Below, in pieces: positions 44,595 through 56,420 of a DNA stretch of 64,000 nt. The DNA is from Molanna angustata. Taxonomy: Eukaryota > Arthropoda > Insecta > Trichoptera > Molannidae. Positions within the stretch are counted from its first letter, which is position 1. Each line of letters begins with the position of its first letter. Position numbers and translations under genes: made by a program. The notes under the pieces were generated by a model. The model was not told where the DNA came from. It saw only the letters and a program-made list of their open reading frames with translations, and searched no databases. The stretch covers positions 8,674,666 to 8,738,665 of the forward strand of contig OY754987.1 in NCBI GenBank assembly GCA_963576475.1, in the 5' to 3' direction.

Positions 44595-44875
44595 AAAAAA
44601 TATAAAAAAAAATTATACCTGATCCCAATTTCCTCTCCTCTCCTTACCATATCCTTTTTTTTTGCTTTGAATTTTTTTTTTGTTTTAATAGTATTTGAGT
44701 ATTTTCTTTGATTTCTTTTACTCTTATTTTTTTGCCGTTGTACATACACAATGTTGTCATACTTTATAATCTGGTTGGTTGGAAGAAATTGCCTAATGGC
44801 AATAATCCCGCCAGTGTACAATTATATTTGTTTATATTATGTACAAGAAGATGTATAAATAAAAAATAGGTATAA
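44595..44875 (+). mobile_element. LINE 3' UTR with hairpin motif and A-rich tail
   Basis: TGATCCCAATTTCCTCTCCT leads to TTGTACATACACAATGTTGT, CTGGTTGGTTGGAAGAAATT and the hairpin TTGCCTAATGGCAA, then ATCCCGCCAGTGTACAATTA and a tail TATAAATAAAAAATA. The reverse complement of this order is found at 58085-58300, downstream of a LINE C-terminus, so this is the 3' UTR of that LINE family. Confidence 0.7.
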
Positions 44876-44949
44876 TGACTATAAAATTTTAGTATACACT
44901 TTAAAATTAATTAATAAAAATTTCCAAAGTATTTATATGTTTAAGTGTT

Positions 44950-45660
44950 GATTAGTGATGATTTTTGTTTTGATTGCTATGTTTCATTTTGACCTTGATA
45001 ATGCCGAGTCGACCTCGGCGATAACGTTCGGTCAATGTAATCGAATTTTGAAAAAAAAAACTTGGTCGGGAAGATAGGTAGGTACTCAAAAATCGATTGT
45101 TTAGTTCCCGTTCAGACAGACAATTGAAGTTAAAAGTAAGGATGAAAAAGGATCTGAAATCAATAAGAGAAGAAATCAATCTTCTATTCCCATCGGACGA
45201 TTGATCTTTTTGCATTATGGTGCCGAGATTTATAATCTAGAGATCTTTTCATGCTATGCATTTTTTGGAGCTGTGTGGAAGGGCCGGGCCGATTACAGTC
45301 CCCATATTGTTGTAGAGCGGGTGGTGGTGATAGAAGCGAGAGAGAATTTCAAAATAGGAATATAAATATCACACTTACGCAAATTAAGACCGTATATGGC
45401 GCTGTATCTAAAAACCTATACAAAATGGTTTTGTAAATAATGTTGTACCTATATCAGAGATGAACTCTCACATTGTGGGTACAAAACGGCCCTTATGAAT
45501 ATTGCATTAACACCGGGGTCATCGGTGGGAATAATTTGTTATTGAACATTTACAGAGGGTCAGGTCAACCATCAAACTTCTTACATATTTTGTAAAGAAG
45601 AAATGTTAATGTGATACGTTTTTAATTATATCCCAAACAAAATAATTAAACAGTTGGCAT
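44950..45660. other. Stretch without a recognised gene
   Basis: Small open frames at 44952-45215 (-) and 45251-45436 (+) match nothing I know and have no supporting context. Confidence 0.35.
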
Positions 45661-45862
45661 TTTGTCATTCCGTTTGAAATTTGCTAGATTAAAACTGCTC
45701 TTATATACCTTTTTTACTCCTCACCAACCCAAGGCGTGTTATGATTTCGCAATTTTTATTTTTATTTTTTCTATTGCAGATTATCAACAAGATTGTATTC
45801 TGAAAGTTTCATCACAATGTATCTGTGTGTGTGTGCTGTGTACAATGTGCTATGTACTGTAA

Positions 45863-46206
45863 TACAAGACAATACATACAAGAGCTGTGTCAGAGAAAAG
45901 CTCTCTCTGGGAGGCATCTCACACTCAGGTCGTCTGGATCACAGAGTACCTACCAACTCCCTAAAGGAGTTGGACAGAGCCAATAAAGCGGCTTACTATG
46001 ATCGATGCTTTGGTGTGAGTGGTCCTATAAAGTGGAATAAATTGCCTCTAGATGTCCGCAGTGCAAATAGTAAGAGCACTTTCTCTAAAGGACTGAAAAC
46101 AGCTTTGTTTCGTAGAGCAATATAATATATATCTAAATAACAGCGCCCTTGGAATGATCTTGAATCATTAAACGGCGCTATACAAAATATTATTATTAGT
46201 ATTATT
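45863..46206 (+). pseudogene. LINE C-terminal fragment with (TTA)n tail
   Basis: The plus frame encodes KSCVREKLSLGGISHSGRLD, RVPTNSLKELDRANKAAYYD, FGVSGPIKWNKLPLDVRSAN, SKSTFSKGLKTALFRRAI, stop, then a short UTR and TTA repeats. FSV.GP..WN.LP.D.R......F...LKT.LF is the end of a CR1/Daphne-like LINE polymerase. Flanking TGTGCTATGTACTG and TGTGCAATGTATCTAC are an imperfect target duplication inside repeat R. Confidence 0.8.
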
Positions 46207-46234
46207 ATTACTGTGTGCAATGTATCTACGGCGT

Positions 46235-46480
46235 GTTTATTTTAAATGATGTCTATAATTAAAAGTAAACCACTTTTTGATTCTACATGAATTTTATTAC
46301 GTGCGATATGCCTATTTCGCTTAAATTATAAGCTCGTAAATGCCCTAACAAGGCGAAATAAGCCTATCGCACGTAATAAAATTCATGTAGAATCAAAAAG
46401 TGGTTAACTTTTAATTAAAGACATCATTTATAATGGAATTCTACACAATAAAAACTTCGTCGATCATTGCGTTTATTTTA
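46235..46480. mobile_element. Foldback insert with 10-bp target duplication
   Basis: The insert 46245-46470 contains arms of about 78 bp (46243-46320 and 46353-46430: AAACCACTTTTTGATTCTAC, TTTTATTACGTGCGATATGC and its reverse) around a 32-bp loop, then a 40-bp tail. GTTTATTTTA flanks it at 46235-46244 and 46471-46480. Foldback plus tail and a 10-bp duplication is unusual for a MITE. Confidence 0.75.
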
Positions 46481-46746
46481 CTTTGTCGATTATAGACTAG
46501 TACCTACTCACTCGACTCGCATAGTCCCAGTTAGATTTTGAAGGATATCTGAATAGTGCTTCTCTTTTTTTAACTGTCACTATTTTTTTATATTCTTAGG
46601 TATACCATGAAGTTCATTGAGAAATTTTGCATCAAAAATGTATTGCGTAATTGTTGTTAGTATTATTTCAGAAAAAAAGGCTTTTCCTAGTGAGGCACTT
46701 ACTTCCATTGAAATATTTAAGTAAAGTTATATTATGTAAATTAATA

Positions 46747-46985
46747 TTTAAACGAGTGGGTTGTAGCCAACGTTGTGGTTTACGTGTATATCGCCCCTCT
46801 TCTCGGTTAAAAGTTCAAGATGTTCGGCTACAACTATACCTTGTGATGAAGCTTTCAGAATATAATCTCAGCATGATATTAATTGATATGTAATCTGTCA
46901 TTAAAAAAATAACCTTAGCAATTGCGAAATTAAAAATCCTCACTATACATACTCGTATTCCCTTGGAGTATTGAGGATTAAAAAT
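46747..46985 (+). mobile_element. Repeat family R, copy 4 (internally deleted)
   Basis: It begins GAGTGGGTTGTAGCCAACGT, jumps to CTTGTGATGAAGCTTTCAGA, and ends CCTTAGCAATTGCGAAATTA with the terminal hairpin ATCCTCACTATACATACT / GTATTGAGGAT. The middle third of the family is missing. It faces copy 3, so the two form an inverted pair. Confidence 0.7.
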
Positions 46986-46989
46986 TGAA

Positions 46990-47612
46990 ATCAAGATTTT
47001 CGCAAGAAATTTATTTTTAATATTTTTTTCTCAGTATTGGTACATATAAAAAAGTTCATAAAAATCTTGTGCTTTTTGGTTAAAAGAGTACACGTGTATC
47101 AATACAGGTTTTTATTAAAGGTCAAAACCTTGTGCCTTAGAATTTAACAATTTATTTATGTATTATTATCATAGCACAAGGATAGAATATTCGTGCCAGT
47201 AGTATGTACGGATTTAGGGATTTGAATTCATGTTTAAAATGACATTGAGAACATATCAAAATGAATTTATTTTATCTCTACGAACCAAAATTAAATATTT
47301 ACGATAGGTATCTCGTTTTGAAATTCAACACAAGATTATGTATTCTGTTTTGAATCGTTGTGTCCTATTTCTTCTGTGTATTAAATGATTTAATTAAGGA
47401 CGGTTATAGTGAAGGGTATTCAGACCTTTTAAACTTTCAAGAAAAAGGAAAGGAATATAATTGGAAATAATGTTTTCATATTTGCAAAAAAAAAAATAGG
47501 GAAATTGCAGGCAGTAAGAAGAACAAGAAGAAGAAATAAGTAGAATAAAAAATAAATACAATACAAAATTATGATTTAAGTATATGGTTCTGCTAAAATT
47601 AGATTATCAAAC
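46990..47612. other. AT-rich stretch, no recognised gene
   Basis: No gene or known repeat is visible. Confidence 0.4.
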
Positions 47613-47849
47613 TGTCATTTGTTAGATGGAAGAGATTAGTAAGTTGTAAGGGACGGATATGTATAGAATTTTTTTTTAATACTAAATAATCGAATGTAAG
47701 TAGGACGTCATAAGTGTATGGAACGGAACACGATTGCTTATCACTTCCTACGATATCTTTTATAACCAGCGTTGTAACTTATGAATAAAGGAATATCTTT
47801 TGACTTTATAAACAATCTCATCTTGCTCAACCCCCGCTCAGAATCTACA
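47613..47849 (+). mobile_element. Possible solo LTR
   Basis: TGTCATTTGTTAGATGGAAG ... TTTTATAACCAGCGTTGTAA ... GAATAAAGGAATATC ... CAGAATCTACA has TG and CA ends, a TATA-like box, an AATAAA signal and a pyrimidine-rich end, all typical of LTRs. The flanks do not give a clean 4-5 bp duplication and no partner LTR exists in the window. Confidence 0.35.
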
Positions 47850-48471
47850 TACAAATTAGCAGCGTTAATATTTAAGCAGTTATTGAAGCTTCTTTGATGT
47901 GAGTGGTTTTTTGCAAAACTTGCTTGCGAAATTGGCCTTTTTAATAATGTACTAGGATAGTTTACGAGCAGCTCTCAGAAAGGAATTCCTAAAATTTTAA
48001 AACAAAATAATAGCTAAAATTATTTTCACGTTGGTTTTTAGAATATTACGAAGATCGATGATTGGTCTTATTTATAATTCAATGCAGGCTAGCAGAGAGA
48101 ATGTGTTGAGGTAGAAAGTATGGTAACGGATGTTGGTGAATGCACGGTATAGGGATAAACTTTGTTATCCTACATCGGTTTGTTATCCAACTGCCGATTT
48201 GTTCAAGAGAATTTATTTCTCTTAATATATCGACATAGTTTCAAGCCATGATCCGCGAGATTTTGTTAGACCAGGTATATATTTTTAATGGTTTTTCCAA
48301 CTTTGATGTCATGAAACACCAACTCAGAGGCTCTCTGCATATATGTTACATATGGATTATCTCGGAATTCGAAGTAGAACATTAAGTGTGTCTCTGCGTT
48401 TCCGCCCCCCCCCCCTTATAACTTTTGATCCGTTTGATGTACAAAGCCCAAAATTTCGGAAAACATAGAAT

Positions 48472-48636
48472 TTCTTCTTCTTCGTTTAGCCAACCTAGTT
48501 GGACTGTTCTTCAGAAACTATGCCTCCTGGGATGACGAAGTCCAACTATCCTTCCATCTTTTGTGTGGTCTTCCGGGTAGGCGGCGGCCAGAGGAGATAT
48601 CATTCGACCATTCCATTTTAAATCGGCAGTTTAAAG
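48472..48636 (-). pseudogene. RTE-like LINE (RADT family) 3' end
   Basis: TTCTTCTTCTTCGTTTAGCC, then CCTCCTGGGATGACGAAGTC, CAACTATCCTTCCATC, GGTCTTCCGGGTAGGCGGCG matches the 3' tail of the insertion at 22676-23194 (GTCCAGCTATCCTTCC..GGTCTTCC). It is about 165 bp inside Helitron debris. Confidence 0.7.
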
Positions 48637-48729
48637 CCAAGACGCGTGTATGAAGGAACATTTTGTATGGTATAGTGGACATTTTTCATGCCAAAATCAC
48701 CAACTTAGAGGCTTCGTAACATATATACA

Positions 48730-49228
<499 letters not shown>

Positions 49229-49306
49229 CTATATATAAATGAATTCAGAATTTGAAGAAGAACATTTTGTGTGTTTTTTGTGTGTCTCTGTGTGTCCATC
49301 CCCTCT

Positions 49307-49558
<252 letters not shown>

Positions 49559-50028
49559 CTATATATAAATGAATTCAGAATTTGAAGAAGAACATTTTGT
49601 GTGTTTTTTGTGTGTCTCTGTGTGCGTCTGTGTGTACATCCCCTCTAACAACTTTTGATCCGCTAAATTTACAGTGCAATTTTGGTGTTTTTGGCATGCA
49701 AAAAGTCCACTTAACCTTACAAAATGTTCCTTCATACACGCGTCTCACCAACTTAGAGGCTTCGTAACATATATATTATGTTCTTTATATGAATGAATTT
49801 AGAATTTGAAGTAGAACATTTTGTGTGTCTCTGTGTGTGTGTGTGTCTGTGTGTCCGTCCCCCCTTATTACTTTTGATCCGCTAAATTTACAGAGCAATT
49901 TTGGTGTTTTTGGCATGCAAAAAGTCCACTACACCATGCAAAATGTTCCTTCATACACGCGTCTTGGCTTAATTGGCTCGATTCATTAAGAGAATTAAAT
50001 TCTCTTAAACGAATCGACAGTTGGAAAA

Positions 50029-50572
50029 GCGACTCAAGTTTTTATGAGGTAGACGTTGTTGACGTTAAGTTGACAGGAATATGATATTGTGATATTATTT
50101 ACGGTGGATATCTGGAGTAGGTTACAAAATATAACGTAAATAAACGACGTATCGGCCTCGATATAGGTTCATACATAAGTCAATCGATATTATCAAATAC
50201 CTATCGAAATGTCAGAAATGTTTTATATTTGAATGTTAGGTACTAGGAGGGAAAAAATAATATTATTCTTTTATAATATGTATACAAAATTTTGAAAAAA
50301 AACATCGACAAAATTAAATATCTCGAAAATCAATGTTTAGAGACTTTCGAACTGTCTTTCATTGTGTTTTAAATTTGAAACTAACTATATTAGTAGCTCT
50401 GAGGCATCGCCTTTGAATAGTGATTTCGCTCTTTTCTATCGACACCGTTTTCGTGTGTCCCGTGATCGAAAATAACATCTCGTAGTGCAGGTGTTTTATT
50501 ATTAGGTGAGAGTGGAAACACGCATGTGCCGTGTTTACTTTTATGAAATTACGCACGTGCGGTAGTGAGACT
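50029..50572. other. Stretch without a recognised gene
   Basis: GAGGCATCGCC, AATAGTGATTTC and GACACCGTTTTCGTGTGTCC (50398-50462) share a layout with 54690-54770, so a dispersed repeat is present. No gene. Confidence 0.4.
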
Positions 50573-50650
50573 TGGTGCAAGATTGGAGACCTTCGAGATG
50601 TGGACCTGCAGACGAATAATTGGAATATCTTATAGGGACCATATTACGAA
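50573..50650 (+). pseudogene. Short LINE reverse-transcriptase fragment
   Basis: The plus frame encodes TFEMWTCRRIIGISYRDHIT, NDEV. FE.W..RR.L.I.....ITN.EV is a short conserved segment in RTE-like LINE C-terminal tails. Only about 25 codons remain. Confidence 0.6.
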
Positions 50651-51004
50651 TGATGAGGTCCCATGAGGTCCTCTTCAATTGATAACGAAAAAATATATTC
50701 AAACTCACAGAACATAAAATATTGGTTTATTATTTTTAGAATAATTTTGGAATTCCTTTAATATATATTATGTTTCTTCGGAATTTTATCAAGTCTTCAT
50801 TTTGGTAATCTTTTGAGGATTTTATCTTCAGCAGATTGTAAACTCCCCCAAATCCAAGAACCAAATCCTTACTGTTTGTGTTCTCTACGTAGCTAAGTAG
50901 CTAGCCCTTTTACAGTCGATATATACATATCGACTATTTTTTTTTCTTTTTAATTTTTATTTGCAAGTCCTACTCATGGTTACCCTGCATATTATATTTT
51001 TGTT

Positions 51005-51890
51005 ATTGTATTATTTATTTTATTTATTTTTATTTTTTATTTTTTCAAATTGAAGCTAACAATGTACAAAGAATAGTATATATGTATAAAAATATCAAAT
51101 ATAACAATTATCATCTCCGTACATCAATTATTAGCTTACAATACTATCATGATTTATTACAAAATACAGTCATATATACAAGATACAAAATCATATGTGT
51201 GTGTGAGGGTGTATATGTGTGAAGGTGTGTGTGTGTATGTGTAAGTGTACATATATGTGTATGTGCATGCGTGCTGTGCGTTAGTGATAATCTTATGAAA
51301 TTCCTGTTTTTAATTTTTGAGCGAGTTTATGTTTTGTATCACTGAATAGGTCTATGTCAAGGGACTTCTCATATTTTATGTATGTGTTTATAATTCTGTT
51401 TATAGTTGAGTTTTTCGCGGCATTAGTTTTGTATAATTTAGGTCGGAAGAGAGTTGTGTGTCTGGAGCGTCTCAATGGTACGTTAAAGTCAATACTCGAC
51501 AAAAGTTCCGGGCAGTCAATAATATTGTTCAATATGTTGTACAGAAATTGTATATCTTGGCATTTGCGTCTTGATTCTAGTGACGGTGGAATAGGTGCAA
51601 CAATACTTCGATATGCCAATCTCTTCAAATATTTACGCTGTATTTTTTCTATATTATTAATGTGCACTCGATATTGCGGGTTCCAAATAACAGAGCCAAA
51701 CTCCAGTGTACTTCTGACTAGTGAATTAAATAATATTTTAAATGTTTGTGGATTTTTGAAATCTTTACTTATCCTAAAAATAAAACCTAATTTTTTATAA
51801 CCTGCTGTTGTAATTTCATCTATATGTTGTCTGTAATTTAATTTGCTGTCCAAGAATAATCCCAATTTATCATTTATGTTCTTTAAAAAA
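51005..51890 (-). pseudogene. Jockey-type LINE C-terminal part with 3' UTR
   Basis: Reading the minus strand from 51885, NDKLGLFLDSKLNYRQHIDE, ITTAGYKKLGFIFRISKDFK, LVRSTLEFGSVIWNPQYRVH, IQRKYLKRLAYRS, CQDIQFLYNILNNIIDCPEL, FNVPLRRSRHTTLFRPKLYK and LAQKLKTGIS, stop (51293). LD..L....HI......A...LGFI.R...F.......L...LV...LEY.S.IW.P.......IE..QR..L is the RT thumb and C-terminal region of Jockey-group LINEs. About 190 codons are open, so decay is modest. The RT core is missing. The 3' UTR includes a GT microsatellite (51195-51260) and an A-rich tail at 51005-51050. Confidence 0.85.
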
Positions 51891-52080
51891 TATTGTTACA
51901 AGTGGCTTATAAGTACCTAACTGGCGACATTATTGATATGTTGTTTTGTATAATATTATTTTTGTGTCATTTATGTCAGTCAAAAATGTGAATTTATTTA
52001 ACCTCGATACAGGTTTATCCCAGTGAGGTTGAATTTATTTCATATTAATTGTTCTCAACAACTTATAAAATTTTTATAAA

Positions 52081-53108
52081 CTAGTTGCATGTAACACATG
52101 AGATCCAACTGTCGATAGCGATAGTATGTATAGTTGAAGAATATGTACCAAACTATAAACCCATAGATACAAATTATTGAATATTTTCAGATATTTTGTT
52201 TTCTATACAACATATGTAGGTATGTATGTCAAGATAGGATAGTATGGAAGAAGATCCTTTTTCCTACCCAGAATATGCAAATTGCATGATGGTATGTATG
52301 TATGTTTGGAGATGAAGTAACAAACTATTAAGTCTTCTTACATATTGTGTATAGGCGACTGCCATACAAAATGTATGAAGCGATGTCGTCACTAAATTCA
52401 ATTTTTAAAAAAATTGTTAAAAAAAAATTGGGATCTTCTACTACAATGTTAATATTTTTTATAGAAAATTAAATTATCTAGTTGGGGTGTTTCGGCTTTT
52501 TTCGATATTTAAAAAAAAAAATTACAGTATAAGCAGTTAAACTCATAAATTTATAAAAAAAAAAAATACTTTTCTCAATAAAAAATGTTTGAGAAACCCT
52601 GGAATTTTTTTGAAAAAACTAATTTGAGATTTTGTATTTGTCTATATTTGTACCAATTTTCAGCGTTCTAGCGTTTATGGTTTCTGAGATATATGGAAAA
52701 ATAAAATAAAAATTCAAAAGTTGATAACCCCTGACTGAAACAAAAATTCAAAATTCCGAGTATAAAAGTTTTGTAGGCTTGTAACTGTTTATATATTCTG
52801 AAATTTTAGGCTCTGTAAATTGAGCGGATCAAAAGTTATAAGGGGGGGACGGACACACAGACACACAGACACACACACACACAGACACACACACACACAG
52901 ACACACGAAATGTTCTACTCCGAATTCTGAGTAAATCCGTGTATGGAACATATATGCTGCGAAGCCTCTAAGTTGGTGTTTTTTGACTTCAAAGTTGGAA
53001 AAGCCGTGAAAAAAGTAGACCTCTCCATACAATTCTCGCGTATTCTGGCTTGATACATTGTCGATATGTTAAGAGAACAAAGTTCTCCTGAACAAATCGA
53101 CAGTTGGA
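52081..53108 (-). mobile_element. Helitron-like element, family H, copy C (complete, 1,028 bp)
   Basis: Minus-strand start TCCAACTGTCGATTTG (53108) and end TTACATGCAACTAG (52081). The element-strand flanks are A and T. It is very similar to copy B. The ACAGAC microsatellite lies at 52853-52906. It ends 14 bp from the GC-rich TIR element. Confidence 0.8.
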
Positions 53109-53122
53109 TAAATTGTTCAACT

Positions 53123-53765
53123 CCAGGGGGGCAAGTCTGGTTTAATCGGCGAAATCAAAACCCTCACGTTTATCCATATCATTGATATAATTATTATATG
53201 GAGTTCTGTAATATCTTTAGATGTCATAGAACTCCATACGATAATTATAGAGAAGAGCAGGACGGACGCCTCTAGTCTCGCTCGGCAGTTACTCGTCAAA
53301 CTGTGGCGAATGTTGTTGTGTGGTTCGGGCACACCGCCGGCGCAGACGTCGGGTCAGACATCCTGTGTTGACAACTAGACGTCAAATCTGACAGGTGATG
53401 ATTGCGTCGGATGCCCCCGGTGTTAGTCTGCGGAACCTTCGGACGCCAACACGAGGACCGAGGGGTCGGGGTACAAGCCCCTCCGACTTGAAACGGAGTG
53501 TACTTAGCGGCCGATTTCGAGACCAATCGGAGGCCCTGACGTGTGTGGTTGGATTCTCGGGGGCAGTGGTTGAACCCGATGGATGGTGGATATTTTGTGT
53601 TTGTCCGATGTTGCGGCTGCGTCCGGTGGCGAACAGGGCCAATGGGCTCTATAGCGTCGCCGGCGTGGAAGTGGATCGCGATCTCCCTCGATACGATAAT
53701 TATATCCATGATATGGGTAATCACTAGGGTTTTGATTTCGCCGGTCGAACCAGACTTGCCCCCGG
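53123..53765. mobile_element. GC-rich TIR element, 643 bp
   Basis: The left end CCAGGGGGGCAAGTCTGGTT and the right end (reverse complement CCGGGGGCAAGTCTGGTTCG) extend as inverted repeats of about 70 bp, including GGCGAAATCAAAACCCT and CCATATCATNGATATAATTA. Between them about 400 bp is clearly GC-richer than the window and contains overlapping open frames on both strands (about 110-142 codons), none of which I recognise. There is no transposase-like motif. A relic of one terminus occurs at 9826-9950. The superfamily is unknown, as the flanks show no clear duplication. Confidence 0.75.
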
Positions 53766-53769
53766 AATT

Positions 53770-54470
53770 AAGTTAAAAACCGATTGCGAAATTCCAGTAC
53801 AGACAAATGAACTTAAAAAAGGTGTAAAAATTGTGAAATTTAAATGTGAAAAAATATAAAAAAGTATTTTATGTGATTTCATTCGTCAGCTCCATAGATC
53901 AAAGTCGCAGTTCCCTTAACTTATGAAAACATTTCATGCTTATATATCCCGGGTGAAAAATATCTAAAATAAAATATGCATAAAAAGTAAAAATAAAATA
54001 TGCACAAAAAGGTATGTTTTCCTTGTTAGTTATAATAACAGAACGATTTTAAGTAGAAATAATAATTTGGTAGCGTGGAAATAATTTTCCGTGAAATATC
54101 AAATGTTGATTTTCTTTAAAACAGCGCATAAAATTTAGCAAGACATTGAATATAATAATAATATTATCAATAGAAAAACATTGTATATTTTCGTTATGAT
54201 AATTTCGATAAAAAAAAAACTGGGCATGAATTATTCTTTATTCAAGGTATACCTATATTCATCAAATTATGAGATGGTATAATATTTATCGATCCGATAA
54301 TCTACAAAGAAATATTAAAATTCAATGAGAAAAAAGTGGTAGTTTTGTAGGCGTTGTTTGTCTTTTTTTAACTGTTTTTTGTTTTTATTTTTATAAAATT
54401 CTCACGTCGTCAAATGGCACAAATCGACCTTAAATGGTCGTATTGCCTATATTAAAATAATAATAATATT
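53770..54470. other. AT-rich stretch, no recognised gene
   Basis: The first 45 bp (ACCGATTGCGAAATTCCAGT) resembles 2812-2851. The rest has no visible feature. Confidence 0.4.
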
Positions 54471-54474
54471 TATC

Positions 54475-54780
54475 ATTCATTCATTCATACCATCACGGCA
54501 TATCCCACAATGTGGGGTAACCAGCGAAAGGTGTGCGGGTGTGCATTGCCTTATAAAAGGGAGCACAACATATCTGTGTATACCTACACACCAGTCTCGT
54601 CTCACCTAAAAGGCACTACATTCAGAATGGGTGGTGAACCTCATTGCTGAACTATGTGAGATGTTATTGTTGCCTGTTGAATTTTCGATTACCCGGCTCT
54701 TACGGGACACTCGAAAACAATAATAGAAAAGAGTGGAAGCACTATTCTAAGCCGGTGCCTCACATATAAGACTGATTTAA
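54475..54780 (-). mobile_element. LINE 3' end plus a dispersed repeat
   Basis: CATTCATTCATTCATACCAT, CACGGCATATCCCACAATGT and CTCGTCTCACCTAAAAG is the reverse of 34690-34830. It is followed by CCCGGCTCTTACGGGACACT and AGTGGAAGCACTATTCTAAG, part of the repeat also seen at 50395-50470. Confidence 0.5.
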
Positions 54781-54951
54781 TTTTTGTTCTTAAGGCCCTT
54801 GTATACCTGGGTATACGTATGTACAAAAAAATGCATACTAAATTGTCTTCTAATGTATGAAACACGAAAAAATATTGTATATCACCTTACATGTGATATA
54901 CAACATTTCATCGTGCAAGAAAGGTAAAATTAAGAGTTTTTTTTTACATAT

Positions 54952-55432
54952 CTACATACATACATACCATCACGCCGTATCCCTACTTGGGGTAGGCAGA
55001 GAGGACCGAACGCCAGACACCTCTATCTTGACATACATGTTTTGCCTCATTTACATCCATGCATCGCGTCATACATGCTCTCCTATTATTCTGTATATTA
55101 CCATCTTTCAAAATCTCATTTTGAATATGATCATGCCAACTTTCTCGGGCGGCCACGACCTCTCATTCCACTCTTTTCAGCCTTGTATACTTTCTTTGTC
55201 AGACGCTCATCGTTCATTCTCTCCACATGTCCGAACCATCGTAGTGTATTTACTTTCATTCTACTCACAATATCTCTTTCAATCTTGCATTCTCGTCTGA
55301 TGTCCACATTCCTTATACTATCATAGATCGTTCTACCACACATTCGTCTTAGGGACCTCATTTCCACAGCGTTAATTTTATTTTCATGCGTCTTCTGTCA
55401 TGTCCATGTCTCACTTGCATACAGTTTTTTTT
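54952..55432 (-). pseudogene. RTE-like LINE 3' fragment (HVERMNDERL family)
   Basis: The minus strand gives VEMRSLRRMCGRTIYDSIRN, VDIRRECKIERDIVSRMKVN, TLRWFGHVERMNDERLTKKV, YKAEKSGMRGRGRPRKLA and then, after a frameshift, the HDHIQNEILKDG-like tail, with CATACATACATACC as the reversed TATG tail at 54952-54972. About 80 codons are open. It is the same family as 61135-61640. Confidence 0.85.
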
Positions 55433-56240
55433 TAAATAGCAAGAATATAATAATATTATAATAATAAAAAAAAAAACTGAGCCGGTAGATTTTCCTATTC
55501 TTTTTCGATTGTAGTAAAAATCTACTTCATAGGTTTTCTAGTTTTTTTAGTTACGTACAGATTAAAATTGTACTAAAACTAATTTAACAAGAAAAGTATT
55601 AAACAAATTCAAAATTCAAAAAACTCAATAGAATAAAGACGTACTTACAAAAAGTTCCTTATATCAAATATGTATCTTTTGAGGGTATTAGGGAAATTAT
55701 TTTCAAAATATATTATATTTAAAGACAAGTGTCAAAAGCGGCTGAATTGCTATACAACAATCTCATTCAACCAATTTAAGCAATGTACTCAGTTTAGTAC
55801 AAGCGTTACATGTAACTATAGTTCAAGCATTTATGCTTAGTTGAGGGAACATATGAGGTTGTATGTGTACTTCTTACAAGGACATATACATTCTTTAAAA
55901 AAAAAGATAGTTTAAAAAATTTAAGCTAGCCCCAAGGTGCAATGCTTTCCACAGTATAATCAATTAATTTAAACTGATGTGCTTAGTAAATAAGTGAATT
56001 TATTTTTGAGGTACTGTGGCAGGTTTGTATTAGAGAGAATATTGTAAAATAATGTCAGAATGTGTGTTTTGCGCCGCTGCCCTATCTTGGGCAAACAATA
56101 TATTATTACTATATTATCTATGTACTTAAATCATACATAATATGTACATACATAGGTACATCATGACAAAAATTAATAAAAAATAGTATCACCTCAGAAC
56201 AGACCTAGGTCTTGTGAGGTGATATATTACATGTAACTTA
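55433..56240. other. AT-rich stretch, no recognised gene
   Basis: No supported gene or repeat. GCGCCGCTGCCCTATCTTGG near 56071 may be part of a LINE 3' UTR. Confidence 0.35.
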
Positions 56241-56420
56241 TACAGTTTTATTTATAAAAATAAATTTGATTCAATTGAACCCGGTTCAAAGTTTTATTCT
56301 GAAATTCAAATATTCTCATATAAGAATAAATAATTCTTATATGAGAAAAATTTGAATTTCAGAATAAGACTTTGAACCGGGTTCAATTGAACCAAATTTA
56401 TTTTTATAAATAACACTGTA
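56241..56420. mobile_element. 180-bp palindromic element E1
   Basis: TTTATAAAAATAAATTTG, then TTCAATTGAACCCGGTTCAA, then TTATTCTGAAATTCAAATAT reads back as its reverse complement from the centre near 56330. The outer ends are TACAG and AACACTGTA. Each arm contains the smaller palindromes TTCAATTGAA and GAACCCGGTTC. No coding capacity. Confidence 0.9.

Larger units (their letters stand above)
45711..46565 (-). mobile_element. Repeat family R, copy 3, carrying two insertions
   Basis: Minus-strand R landmarks are present in order: terminal ACTCCTCACCAACCC, TTGCAGATTATCAAC, GAAAGTTTCATCACAATGTA, then CGGCGTGTTTATTTTAC, TTTGTCGATTATAG and GATATCTGAATAGTGCTTCT. A LINE fragment (about 45866-46205) and a foldback insert (46245-46470) interrupt it. 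Confidence 0.75.

Noticed and set aside
53296..53727. Overlapping frames of 110-142 codons on both strands in the GC-rich TIR element
   Set aside because: Long frames on both strands are expected in GC-rich DNA. Neither has a recognisable motif. I keep only the element as a feature.
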